Assembly (NCBI GenBank): GCA_964058845.1
Contig: CAXKVR010000058.1
Coordinates: 1 to 19,266 of the forward strand
From: Carex sylvatica
Taxonomy: Eukaryota > Streptophyta > Magnoliopsida > Poales > Cyperaceae
Direction: 5' to 3'
DNA: 19,266 bases
Shown: in pieces, positions 8,656 through 18,296 of the stretch
How positions within the stretch are numbered: the stretch's first letter is position 1
Layout: each line of letters starts with the position of its first letter
Translations under genes and position numbers: made by a program
The notes under the pieces: model-generated
The model's input: only the letters and a program-made list of their open reading frames with translations
Told to the model about the DNA's origin: nothing
Database searches by the model: none

Positions 8656-11600
8656 TTATACTGAACGCGTCCATAGGATAATTTCCATAGCCGTATCATT
8701 GATAAGGTCACTCACTAATTTTCTTTTGTTAGAGAATAACCTTCGATTTCTCTATCGCCAGAGAGCCCAAGCTCCTGCAGTCCAAATGATATCCCAGTGA
8801 TCTCTTTGTCTCGGAGTCCGGTTATAATGTCCCTGAATCCAAATTTTCAAGATCCCCTCAATATTATTCCCAATCACTATGTTATGTTGTGCACCCAGGC
8901 CCCTCCAAAATCTTCTTGCGAAGGGGCATTCCCACATAAGGTGGTCCCTTGATTCCGTTGCGGTGGAGTTGCATAGATGACATCCCGACTGCACTATGCA
9001 TCCCCTTACCCCAAGTACTTCCTGAGTCAGGATCTTATCTTCCAACATAAGCCATATGAAAATCTTGACCTTCATAGGAACCTTAATTTTCCACAGCCTT
9101 CCTTGTGTCGAAGATCTTAGGCCCCGGTCATGCATCATTGCATAAGCTGATGCACATGAAAACCGACCCGTATTGGTCCACCGCCAGCGGATTACATCGC
9201 CACTTCTATCCACCAAGGTCGAGTAAAATGGAACAACTTTTGTGAGATCCTTTATAAAAAATGAGACATCTTGCGTCGATACTCTTAGTTGTTATGCTGT
9301 AGTTATGCCATACAATCTTCGTACAGTGTTGGCCCAAAGTCCACTACTGTCAGCCTCCATAGTCCAAATCCATTTGGCCATCAGAGCATCATTCTGACCC
9401 GCTAGGTCGATGACACCTAATCCTCCATTAATCTTAAGGCTACAAACCATTTTTCAATTTGCCAGGCAATTTATCCCCTTGCAAATACCATTTCCCTTCC
9501 AAATGAATCTCCTTCTCATTTCGTCTATATGTCGGATAACTCCAATCGGGACCTTAAGTGCCTACATGTAATGCAGAGGCATGGCTGACAGGACTGCCTT
9601 GACCAGTGTTATCCTACCCCCATATGAAAGAAAGTTTGATGTCCACCCCTCCAATTTTTCTTGTACCGCCGATAGCATTGGCTGGTACTCAATCTTCCTT
9701 GGTTGTTTGACTGTCAACGGTAATCCCAGATACCTGATTGGTAAGGTGAAAGAGGGTGAAGATAGAATAGTCTGGATCACCGGCACCAGTCCCTGTGGGA
9801 CTGCTACTGGTACAAAGGAGCTTTTTTCCCTATTGATCTTGAGCCCTGACAGAGTCGCATACACATCTAACACCTGACTGATAATTCTCAGAGTTGTCGG
9901 ATGCGCCTCACAGATTATGAGTGTGTCGTCTGCGTATTGAATTGTTTCTGGGGATAAGAATACTGGTGCAGGCATCATTTCAACAGCATTTGTAAGGAAT
10001 CTATTTAACGAGTCTGCTACCAGGATAAATAGCATAGGCGATAGTGGGTCTCCCTGACGCGAACCTCTTTTATGCCGAAAGAAACCCGAGTGCACTCCAT
10101 TGACCCTAATCGAGGAAGAGGATGTATGGAGAATATTAAGAATCGAGGACGTCCATTGCGGCGGGAACCCCCTCTCCATCAGAAGGTTAATTAAGAAGCA
10201 CCAATCTAATGTATCAAAGGCTTTCTCGAAGTCTACTTTGTACAGTACCGCCGGCAGTTTCTTTTTTACACAAAAGCTCAAAAATTCCCTTGCAGATAGG
10301 AAAGATTCCATCAGAGATCTTCCCTAGACGAAAGCCGTCTGATTTGGCGTGATCAGCTTTGATAGGTGGGGCCGCAACCTATTAGCTAGGATCTTTGTGA
10401 TCAATTTGGCAATCGTATTTATTACACTTATCGGTCTGTAGTCTGATACTCTCTCTGGATTAAGCTTCTTAGGAATGAGTGTGATGAAAGTCCTGTTAAG
10501 CCTCTTTATACACGCATTATTTGAGCTGAACTCCTTGATAAAGACCATAATGTCTTGCTTAATCAATCGCCAGAAAACTTGATAAAATTCTATTGGTAGC
10601 CCATCAGGCCCGCTTACCTTCCCCTTAGGCATGTCATTAATGGCCCTTAGAGTTTCCTCTTCGGTGATTGGATCATCTAGACATCTCAATTCGTTTGCCA
10701 GACAAGGACCAATTTTTCCAGACAAATCAAAAGGTCGCAAGTGCGGCACCATGTGTCCCATGATTTCCAAAAAATATCGATGCAGAAACTCTGGCATATC
10801 GTTAGTCGGGACCGCTGTCCCAGTATCTGATACCACAGACACTAGTGAATTCGCGTTCTTTCTGCCATTAGCCACTGCATGGAAGTATTTTGTATTTTTA
10901 TCACCGAGCTTAAGCCAAGTGCATCATGATCTTTACTTCCATTTGGCTTCTTTGTCGCCTGCTAGAACTCGTATGTGTTCTCTTAGCCGAATTCTCAGTC
11001 GAAACTCGAATGTATTGAGTTCCCTGGTTTCTTCTACTCTGTCAAGTTGTTGCTGAACCCATTTGGAGCGAGAAAGGTATGTGTCCTTTTTCTTGAATTT
11101 GTTCAGGGCCCATCTCCTGAGTTCTTGTTGAATCGCATAATTTTTTTTTCTAATGCTCTTTATCGGGTCCTGGTCTGAAGTGGACCGCCATGCCTGGGAC
11201 ACCACTTCATGAATTTCCTGATAATTAAGCCAGAAAGTTTTAAATTTAAAATGTTTCTTTGGCGGGTTGATATGTGGTGTGATTCTCAACATCAGCAGCA
11301 CATGGTCGAATGCAGTGGCCGGTAAATTGCGCAAGTCAAAGGAGGCTCCGCAATCATTCCAGTGGCTAGATAGAAGGACCCTATCTAATTTAGAGAATGT
11401 CGGAGATGGCCGTTTGTTTGACCATGTGAAGGCCCGACCTTGCAACTGGACCTCAAAGAGACCTGTATCATCTATGAAGTTATTAAGATCCAACATGGTT
11501 CTCAGGTTTCGTACCTCCCCAGTTGTATCATTAATATCACGGAATAAATTAAAATCACCAAGAATCAACCAAGGCAGAGAATTCCTTGCTCGAATGTTTA

Positions 11601-11991
11601 TTAATTCTTGTAAAAAAATTCTCTTGTCTGGATCCTCTTGAGGCCCATATACTCCCGTACACATAAAAACTAAATCTTTTTTTTTAATAATCACAGAGGT
11701 TGTGTATTGTAAAATGAAGGAATCAATGATTGAGAAAACATAGCTCCACGCGAGCATGATTCCTCCTCTTGACCCTTCCGCATTTAAAGATAAATATTGT
11801 CTAAATTTAGTCGGGCAAACTTGCCTTATATTAAAGATAAAACAATTACTCCACTTGGTTTCTTGAAAGCAAATAATGTCTGGATTATGTTCGGTTGTAA
11901 GATTCTTTATAACCGCACATTTTTTGCCTTCTCCTAACCTTCGCACATTCCAATTTAAAATATTAATAGGAAAAGAAATTGCATTCATCAT
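8656..11991 (-). pseudogene. LINE ORF2: endonuclease - reverse transcriptase - zf-RVT, with seven nonsense mutations
   Basis: The frame likely begins at the Met codons at 11991 and 11988 and ends at TAA 8656-8658. The N-terminal endonuclease shows LNWNVRRLG, CFQETKW, VYGP, LILGDFN (GDFN at about 11548-11559), SKLDRVL and a DH pair. The reverse transcriptase shows SGPDGLP, YRPIS, KVDFEKAFDTLDW, a GSRQGDPLSP block and the catalytic YADD at 9925-9936. The zf-RVT domain near 8790-9120 shows KVKIFIW, CHLC and the H-C pair before PFARRFW. In-frame stops lie at 10933-10935, 10924-10926, 10324-10326, 9562-9564, 9454-9456, 9292-9294 and 8752-8754. Family sequence continues in the same frame after each one, and no frameshift is needed anywhere. 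Most stops are explainable as a single C-to-T or G-to-A change from Gln, Arg or Trp codons. Confidence 0.9.
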
Positions 11992-12105
11992 TAATAAAGG
12001 TAGTACACACAAAATGCACTTGGCGGTGTTACAAATCCGGCACATGCACGGCATCACAAAATTAAACACCTAAACACAAGGCAACTACCTAGAATCCACA
12101 CGGCT

Positions 12106-13206
12106 CTAATTAGCCAGTGAATGATGATCCTCCTCATCAGAGAAATCATCCACACTATCAAACTCAAACCCATCTAACACAGACTCATTTAAATTTCCTA
12201 CCCCATGAATTACATTTGCTGGTGCTGCAATTCCTTGATTTGGGCTCGCTGGAATCCCACTGCCTTCATTTCCTAATCCATGAGTAGCCACTGTTGCGCT
12301 TGGATCCTGCATCTCCCTTCTCAGCCCCGAACCTGATGCCACTGAATTAATAAACTCCAAGGTTACATCTTTCAAACCACAGTAACGGTCTACCTGATCA
12401 GTGTTGTGCTGCTGAAGTGGTTTCGCAGCCAAGGATTCTGACCTCAAAACCATTAACAATTCTGCTTGCTGGTTCGGATCCAACTCCATATTACCATCCA
12501 GAACCGACTTCTTCCCTCTAGGCTTCACATTACTATACCTCTTGGTCACTCCTCTAACAGAGATTCTCGCACTTCTTCTCAAGTTCTGCTGACCCTCCGG
12601 CTCCAAAGGTTGAGGCTGCAATGGTGGTGGTGCTTGTTCTTGCATAACCTCAATTTGGGGATTTTTGGCCTCCAAGTTCATAGGCTCTGCTGCCTCATAT
12701 ACTTGAGCAGGAGCTGCCAAGGCTCTCAAGTAAGCTTCTTTCTCATCCCTTGCCCTCTCCTGTTCATCTAATTCCCTTTGAATATTGCTAATTTCAACCT
12801 CAAATTCACCCTCTTGGTAATTAGAATCGGTTTGGTCCAGCTGAAGTAAACAGGAATGATATTCTGATTTGAGGTAGTCATTCACATCCAAATCCTCCTC
12901 ATATGATCCAAAAATCAGATTCGAGTTAGCCCTCTCAATCCTGACTTCTTCCTCCTCAGGTTCAATCTCCGCCGGTTCTTTATTCTCCGATTCTTCTTCT
13001 GGTTCTATCTCCATTGGTTCGGCCATAGCCCCGTCAATACCGATCGCCGCCTCTTCTATTATCAGGTGATCACATATCCCTGGTTCTGCGAGTTGAGAGG
13101 CAGAGGACGTGAGGTCGGTTTGGGAAGAAGAAGGGTACAGGTTAGTGGGTTCTTGGACTAACGGGTCCTGGTTGGGATCAACTAAAATCTGTGCTAAATT
13201 GCTACC
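12106..13206 (-). pseudogene. LINE ORF1, C-terminal fragment
   Basis: An ATG at 13026 opens a 306-residue frame ending at TAG 12106-12108. The same frame is open upstream to about 13206, where a TAA appears, so 13026 is probably an internal Met. The visible protein has an acidic, Glu/Pro-rich start, a Glu-rich coiled-coil-like middle (about residues 75-105 from 13026), a Pro/Gln stretch, a basic LRRSARISVRG block and a very acidic end near FEFDSVDDFSDEED. These are features of the variable C-terminal half of plant LINE ORF1 proteins. The N-terminal DUF4283 and CCHC parts are absent. Position directly before ORF2, in the same strand and phase, is the main support. Confidence 0.65.
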
Positions 13207-13265
13207 TTATGTTCACTTTAGACATGTAATGGTTGCTAATTTATAGTTTACTTTTGACATGTCAG
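13199..13265. repeat. Two-unit imperfect tandem repeat, about 34 bp each
   Basis: TTGCTACCTTATGTTCACTT... (13199-13231) and TTGCTAATTTATAGTTTACT... (13233-13265) align, both ending in GACATGT. The repeat lies exactly where the open frame of the LINE ORF1 stops, so it may mark the 5' junction of the insertion. Confidence 0.5.
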
Positions 13266-13340
13266 AATTAACCTTTAATTTAGCTTATAATTTCACTTTG
13301 GTGAAAATGGGATTGGCGGGAGTGTTGATGGGCATGCAGC

Positions 13341-13812
13341 TAGAGTGGAAAAAACGTGGTAACGTGACTAACATACTGTAACTTTGGTCTCGTACTGTAC
13401 CGTGTCATGATAAAGTGAACACTGACCCATGTCATGCCGTACCGTGACAAAAATGTTGAAGAGTGATCACGGCATGCGAATGATCACGTACAGCATGCGA
13501 GTTACGCCATGACTCGCGTGCCGTGTTCAAACGTAACTGGTCACGTTTCTTATTTTTAACTATTTTTTCATAATTGAAGTTAATTTATTCAAGATTCATC
13601 ATTTGATTAAAACCTAACGGTTCTAATTACACGTGACTCACATGATTATGTATTGTGCCGTGATCGGATCTTTTGCGTGGCGTGCTGTGCCGTGTCTAAT
13701 TTTCTTCAAGATGATTATGGTACGGGATATACGAATTACGGCACAAAATAGTAACACGTACTGTGCCGTTCCGTGACGGAGCCAACTCCGTAGTGCCATT
13801 TTTCCCGCTCTA
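13341..13812. mobile_element. hAT-type non-autonomous element, 472 bp, perfect 8 bp target duplication
   Basis: CATGCAGC occurs at 13333-13340 and 13813-13820 and flanks ends TAGAGTGGAAAAA (left) and TAGAGCGGGAAAAA (reverse complement of the right end). The 8 bp duplication and TAGAG ends fit the hAT superfamily. The subterminal parts are dense in GTGCCGT / ACGGCAC, CCGTGAC and CACGTAC words on both strands, and a GCATGCG pair sits around TGATCACG near 13473-13498, as expected for transposase-binding arrays. There is no transposase frame. It lies about 550 bp upstream of the amylase start codon, so it could influence that promoter. A divergent relative appears at about 17656-17845. Confidence 0.85.
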
Positions 13813-13820
13813 CATGCAGC

Positions 13821-14229
13821 CGAATTGAGGTTGGATGAGCATTATATCAAATTTGACTGAATACTCGGTTAGAATGATTCAATCCGCGTCAACATTTGTG
13901 AGTACTTATCTGCACAAATATTAATTTGAATTGCACTGCTATAATCTAGCATAACTTGATTTGATGTCCAATTGGACCGCTCTGATTCAACCAATAAGGC
14001 ATTATTGGTTCCAGATTACACTGGACAGTTGGACTTGTGCTATTGCTTCTACACGTACGGCTTCATCTCCTTTTGGCTTACCCAATAAAAGCCCCTCATT
14101 TCATGCCTTATCCGCTCACCTTCCAACTAGAATCGATCGGGTTTTGCAATATTAAATGCTTTGAAGGATATAGAGATTGAAGAACATGTCAGATTTAGCC
14201 CACAAATTAAACTTGCTCACCATCATGCC
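13821..14229. promoter_or_regulatory. Upstream region of the alpha-amylase gene
   Basis: This stretch between the hAT element and the TATA box has no supported gene. It contains TTATCCGC near 14108, close to but not the TATCCAC box of gibberellin-responsive amylase promoters. I see no MYB-type TAACAAA motif here. Promoter function is inferred from position. Confidence 0.4.
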
Positions 14230-14237
14230 TATATATA
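14230..14237 (+). promoter_or_regulatory. TATA box of the alpha-amylase gene
   Basis: TATATATA after GCC lies 125-132 bases before the start codon at 14362 and would place the transcription start near 14262, a leader of about 100 nt. The motif is strong and well placed. A TAACAAA motif, identical to the core gibberellin-response element, is at 14276-14282, but that falls in the predicted leader rather than upstream of the TATA box. Confidence 0.6.
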
Positions 14238-14322
14238 CGTACCACCACACATGTTGCATGTCAATTCACCAAACATAACAAACTCATATATTCCACTGCT
14301 TCATAGATTCTTGTTTTGAGAA

Positions 14323-14343
14323 ATATATATATATATATATATA
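14323..14343 (+). repeat. AT dinucleotide microsatellite in the amylase leader
   Basis: Uninterrupted alternating A and T cover 21 bases and end 18 bases before the start codon. It probably lies in the 5' untranslated leader. Confidence 0.8.
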
Positions 14344-14361
14344 AATCAAAACGAGAAAGGG

Positions 14362-17068
14362 ATGGAGAAGGTTTTAGTTTCTCTTTCGCTGGTGTTGGTA
14401 GCTTTATTATCAGTAGGTTTCAATTTAGCTCAAGCTGACCATCAGATCCTTTTTCAGGTAAAATTAAATTATTATTTTTTTTTTATGAAACAATACGTGC
14501 AAACTAATTCGTACAATGAGAGGCTATTTCATATATTATTGTTGGTAGGGTTTCAACTGGGAGTCATGGAGGAAGCAAGGAGGATGGTACAACTTCCTAA
14601 AGGGCCAAGTCGACGACATTGCCAGTACCGGTGTTACACAAGCTTGGCTTCCACCACCTTCTCATTCTGTTTCTCCACAAGGTTAATACATGCATAATAA
14701 TCATCACTGTCTAGCTAGAAGTATATATATATACTAATATTTTTTTAGGAACTACATATGATAAATGATTAATTTGCACAATGTTGCTAACTAGTTTTGA
14801 CAAAAATAAAAGAGCAAGAACAACTTATATATATAGTTTATCACGAAAATGAATATAATTTTTTTGTTATGAACAACTTGTAAAGATCCGTTCGGCCGCT
14901 TGTCATGAAAGAGCGAAAACCTCCAAGCTCCGACTCCGAGTTTGCTCTTGTGAGGATCGTATTAATTAAAAGTTGTAGTAATTAAACTCAACATAATATA
15001 ATTTCCATAAAAATTATGCATTACTGGCTAATTTTCATCTAAGTTATAATATCCGCAAAACCATTTAATAGGTTACATGCCGGGACGGCTGTATGACCTA
15101 AACTCCTCAAAATATGGCACTGAGGCAGAGCTGAAGGCGCTGATCAGTGCCTTCCATACTAAGGGCATACAATGTGTTGCTGACATCGTGATCAACCACC
15201 GTTGTGCTGACTACAAGGACAGCCGAGGCATCTACTGCATTTTTGAGGGTGGCACATCTGACAACCGCCTCGACTGGGGCCCAGGGATGATATGCCGTGA
15301 CGACACCCAGTACTCAGATGGCACTGGTAATCCTGATACAGGAGCTGATTTTGGAGCTGCTCCCGATATTGACCATCTTAACTCTCGTGTCCAGCGAGAG
15401 CTTTATGATTGGTATTTTAAATATTTTTTTTTGAAAAATTGGCAGTGGCTGCCAAAGAGTTTTATTGATAAGAGTATTTACAAAACAGATCCTCGACAAG
15501 ACAAAATTACATTTTTCCATTAGATACAAAACTGAGTATCTGATACCTTGCAGTATCATGCTACCCACTCATCCTTCCTTCCATCCCGATTACCCTCTAG
15601 CCATATTCTTTCCATGATTTCCCAACCATTAGAATTCTGTCAACAAGGTGCCTGGGTGACATCTCCTGATTTCTGAATACCCTTTCGTTCCTTTGTTTCC
15701 ATATATGCCATAGTGTACAAGAAAACCATAGACACCATTCTTTGGTTGATCTGCGCCCCCTCCCTTCCCTTGAACAGCACCAAACCTGTTCAATTTGATC
15801 ACCCGAGATTATGAGAGAGAGACTCAGCTTTGGTGCAAGTAATGCCCATACCTGTCTCGCGTAGGAACAGAGAAACAAGATGTGGATCCCAGTTTCTATT
15901 AGGTTGTTCTTACACATGAAGCAGCCTAGTTGGAAGGGAATGTGAAAGGTTTCCAGCCTGTCTTGAGTCAATATGCGATCTTGCAGAGATAGGAAAACAA
16001 AGATTTTGACAGTAGGTGGAATTTTGCAATTCCAGATTTCTGGAAAGCTCCATCTCGTTTTGCCACCTCCCATGTATTTTGCCACCTCCCATGTATGTTG
16101 CATAGGGTTTAGGGTTTTTAATGTTAATCTTTGTATATGTCGATTATTTCAAGATTTTACACAACATGAGGTTGAAAGTTAAAACCTCATTTGCTCTTGC
16201 AATAGTGTAACTTTCATGGCATATTGTAGGTTGAACTGGCTCAAGACTGATGTTGGTTTTGATGGTTGGCGCCTTGACTTTGCAAAGGGCTATTCATCCA
16301 GTGTTGCTAAGATTTATGTTCAAAACACCTCTCCAAGTTTTGTTGTGGCAGAGATATGGAGTTCACTTTCATACAATGGGGACGGCAAACCTTCAAGCAA
16401 CCAAGACAGAGCTAGACAGGAGCTGGTGAACTGGGCCCAGGCAGTTGGTGGTCCCACAACAGCATTCGACTTTACTACAGAGGGTGTGCTCCAGGCGGCA
16501 GTGCAAGGAGAACTATGGCGGATGCGAGATGGAAATGGAAAGGCTCCCGGCATGCTCGGTTGGTGGCCCGAGAAGTCGGTCACGTTTATCGACAACCATG
16601 ACACTGGATCTACACAGAGCATGTGGCCATTCCCGTCGGACAAAGTCATGCAAGGCTATGCTTACATCTTGACTCACCCGGGAATACCTTGCATTGTAAG
16701 AATATTGTTCATTGAAATTCAGTTTTTATGTATCTGTGAAATTTTCTGAGAGAATGTTAGTCAATCCACTATTATTATGTTCAATGTTTTGCTCTGTTTA
16801 TGTGTAGTTTTATGATCATTTGTTCGACTGGGGACTGAAAGGACCGATATCAGAATTGGCTGTTATCAGATCGCGAAACGGCATCCATTCGGGCAGCACA
16901 CTACGCATCCTGGTTTCCGATGGAGATCTCTACATTGCAGTGATCGATGAGAAAGTGATTACGAAGCTTGGATCAAGATTTGATGTCGGCAACTTAATTC
17001 CGTCTTATTTCCATGTTGCAGCACATGGTGACAGTTACTGCATTTGGGACAAGAGTCCCAATTTGTAG
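14362..17068 (+). CDS. AMY1: Secreted alpha-amylase (GH13, plant AMY1 type), five exons
   Basis: Hydrolyses internal alpha-1,4 bonds of starch. Exons are 14362-14457, 14549-14681, 15072-15411, 16230-16695 and 16808-17068, all with GT-AG introns and a continuous frame, giving 431 residues, normal for plant secreted amylases. Residues 1-25 form a signal peptide (hydrophobic core, then Ala-Gln-Ala), so the product enters the secretory pathway. The (beta/alpha)8 barrel follows: GFNWESW at 33-39, the calcium/active-site region DIVINH ending at His119, [12 protein letters not shown] with nucleophile Asp206, AEIW with acid/base Glu231 and FIDNHD with Asp314. The end (about 370-431) matches the plant C-terminal beta-sheet domain, with [13 protein letters not shown] and RFDVGNLIP. 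Gly148 replaces a His that is usual in GPHMICRDD. Intron 3 holds an antisense LINE fragment, yet the flanking exons join as DW-LNWLK exactly as in the family. No stop or frameshift is seen, so the gene looks functional. AMY1 is chosen because of the signal peptide and length. Confidence 0.92.
15424..16103 (-). mobile_element. 5'-truncated LINE inside amylase intron 3
   Basis: The intron runs 15412-16229. On the - strand an open frame (16103 to 15597) encodes an end-of-ORF2 fragment with a zf-RVT domain: [24 protein letters not shown], then H and C before [10 protein letters not shown], followed by [17 protein letters not shown] 3' UTR of about 165 bp ends in nine A (15424-15432 as T on the + strand), only 12 bases inside the donor site. 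No endonuclease or reverse transcriptase part remains. Its sequence differs clearly from the 8.5-13.2 kb LINE, so it is another L1-clade lineage. No certain target duplication is seen. Being intronic and antisense, it should be removed by splicing. Confidence 0.85.
16058..16095. repeat. Perfect 19 bp tandem duplication
   Basis: TTTTGCCACCTCCCATGTA occurs at 16058-16076 and again at 16077-16095 without a mismatch, near the 5' truncated end of the intronic LINE. Recent or junction-related duplication is likely, because 19 bp with no divergence contrasts with the surroundings. Confidence 0.9.
16103..16117. repeat. Telomere-like TTTAGGG motif
   Basis: TAGGGTTTAGGGTTT, two units of the plant telomere repeat, directly follows the tandem duplication at the 5' side of the intronic LINE. 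It may be filler captured at the insertion junction, or a chance telo-box in the intron. Confidence 0.5.
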
Positions 17069-17475
17069 CATCACTTCAGAGAGATGGAGTGTGTATAATT
17101 TTTCTTGATGGATTTTTTTAGCAAGTATATTTAATCAGCTTGCAAACTGAACAATTTTTAAAGTTCTGTATTATGCTAATAAGTTGTAATTAATTTAGTT
17201 CTCCAGGTTTGATTTGTATTTTAATTGAACAATTTTGTTTGTCTAAAGAAACATTTTACTGGTAACAACAACAAAATTTGTGAAATATTTTTTTTCTGGA
17301 TTATCAGTCTGGCAATAAGCCCAAGCCCAATTAGTTCGGAAAAGAACTTGTGGGTTTTGAATATAAAACATACATGTAGTAGATAAGGTACACAACGGGC
17401 CGAGATTGCTTGATATTTAAACGAAGACATGAGCTTCAATGAACTATTTGGTGATTGGTGAATCCATATTCTTCG
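17069..17475. other. 3' flank of the amylase gene
   Basis: It contains the 3' untranslated region after the TAG at 17066-17068. An AATAAG with TTGTAA (about 17178-17189) could guide 3' end formation. No further coding frame is supported. Confidence 0.5.
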
Positions 17476-17559
17476 AGGTATCATAATATTTCTGTATAGA
17501 TCCGAACCATACGATTTTGATCGGATGGTCTGGAACTAAAGAGAAATATTATGTTACCT
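17476..17559. repeat. 84 bp terminal inverted repeat (mini-MITE-like)
   Basis: AGGTATCATAATATTTCT (17476-17493) is the reverse complement of AGAAATATTATGTTACCT (17542-17559) at 17 of 18 positions. Between them lie about 48 bases containing GATCCGAACCAT and GATCGGATGGT. No target duplication is clear. Confidence 0.6.
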
Positions 17560-17655
17560 TAGACTGCTCTCTAATGGAAAAAGACAATAGAAAAATTATA
17601 TAAGAAGTTGTAAGATAAAAAAATAAAAATAATGTTCTTGTAAAAAAATAAAAAA

Positions 17656-17845
17656 TAATGTTGGAAAAAACGTGCTGAGTGACTTGTATGCTCGTTCTAT
17701 ATCGTATCGTATCGTGACTTGTTATATTTTTTGAAAATAATTATAATATACAAATGAACACAACACTAAACACGTGAATGACAGTATGTACTACATATAT
17801 ATAACCAGTAAGCATGTTGTGATGGAGCCGTCACATTCTGAATGA
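17656..17845. mobile_element. Decayed relative of the 472 bp hAT element
   Basis: TTGGAAAAAACGTGCTGAGTGAC at the left (from 17661) resembles TGGAAAAAACGTGGTAACGTGAC at 13346. The next stretch, with ATCGTATCGTATCGTGAC, resembles CTCGTACTGTACCGTGTC. Near the right end, GATGGAGCCGTCAC parallels GTGACGGAGCC at about 13770. Most of the middle is lost and the ends are uncertain. Confidence 0.45.
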
Positions 17846-18296
17846 AGGATCACTAAACTAAACTAAATTATACTGAATTAACAGACTTTTTAAAAATAAT
17901 TGATGAACTGTCCATGGTTTGTTCCCTGAACATTTTTTTTTCTAACAACTTTAGTTATTGGTATTGAGGAAAATTCACGCCATGATCGATCAACTGTAGT
18001 TTCGTCATAAAAATACATGTGTTGCTCACATATTCACATGACGTGCACGGACAAAGACAAACTTTTAAGTTATCCGTGTCAAACATACATAATAGATATC
18101 AATCATATAAAATGACGTTTAAGCTATCGATATCAAACATATATACACATTAGATGTCAATCATATAAAATTTTCATGTAGAGAGTATGGATGTCAAGTT
18201 TACAAAATCCGTGACATTTTACAATGGTGTTTTACAATATACACTTACTTAGTGTGTTTTGATACAACAAGCGTCGAATTTGTGTCAATATACACT
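17846..18296. other. AT-rich spacer with a two-unit tandem repeat
   Basis: TTTAAG starts two similar units at 18064 and 18118, sharing ATATCAAACATA-like words and GTCAATCATATAAAA-type ends; unit length is about 54-58 bp. No gene is seen. Confidence 0.5.

Larger units (their letters stand above)
8519..13206 (-). mobile_element. L1-clade LINE, 5'-truncated within ORF1, decayed
   Basis: Reading on the - strand from 13206 to 8519, the parts are an ORF1 C-terminal fragment (stop at 12106), a short gap, ORF2 (about 11991 to 8656) with endonuclease, reverse transcriptase and zf-RVT domains, a 3' UTR of about 120 bp, and an A-rich tail seen as T7-A-T5 at 8519-8531 on the + strand. This order is that of plant L1-type non-LTR retrotransposons. 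The 5' part, including any DUF4283 and zinc-knuckle part of ORF1, is missing. No convincing target duplication was found by eye. ORF1 and ORF2 lie in the same reading phase. The copy is not capable of autonomous retrotransposition because ORF2 has seven stops. Confidence 0.9.

Noticed and set aside
9581..9877. + strand open frame of 98 residues, and similar + strand frames at 10100-10327, 10631-11056, 11267-11641, 11876-12073 and 12466-12771
   Set aside because: They lie opposite the LINE ORFs, which show clear family motifs on the - strand; these are antisense shadows.
8519..13206. Capable, intact LINE
   Set aside because: Seven in-frame stops in ORF2 and a truncated ORF1.
14108..14113. Full gibberellin-response complex in the amylase promoter
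   Set aside because: The TATCCAC-like site is TATCCGC, and the TAACAAA motif lies after the predicted TATA box, so the usual complex is not supported.
15077..15523. A separate 148-residue gene starting at ATG 15077
   Set aside because: It is exon 3 of the amylase plus read-through into intron 3; the Gly77 codon is split across the preceding intron.
16320..16649. - strand open frame of 109 residues, and the + frame 16445-16672
   Set aside because: Both overlap exon 4 of the amylase, which carries the conserved catalytic motifs in its own frame.
17221..17484. - strand frame of 87 residues downstream of the amylase
   Set aside because: No conserved block and non-coding-like composition.
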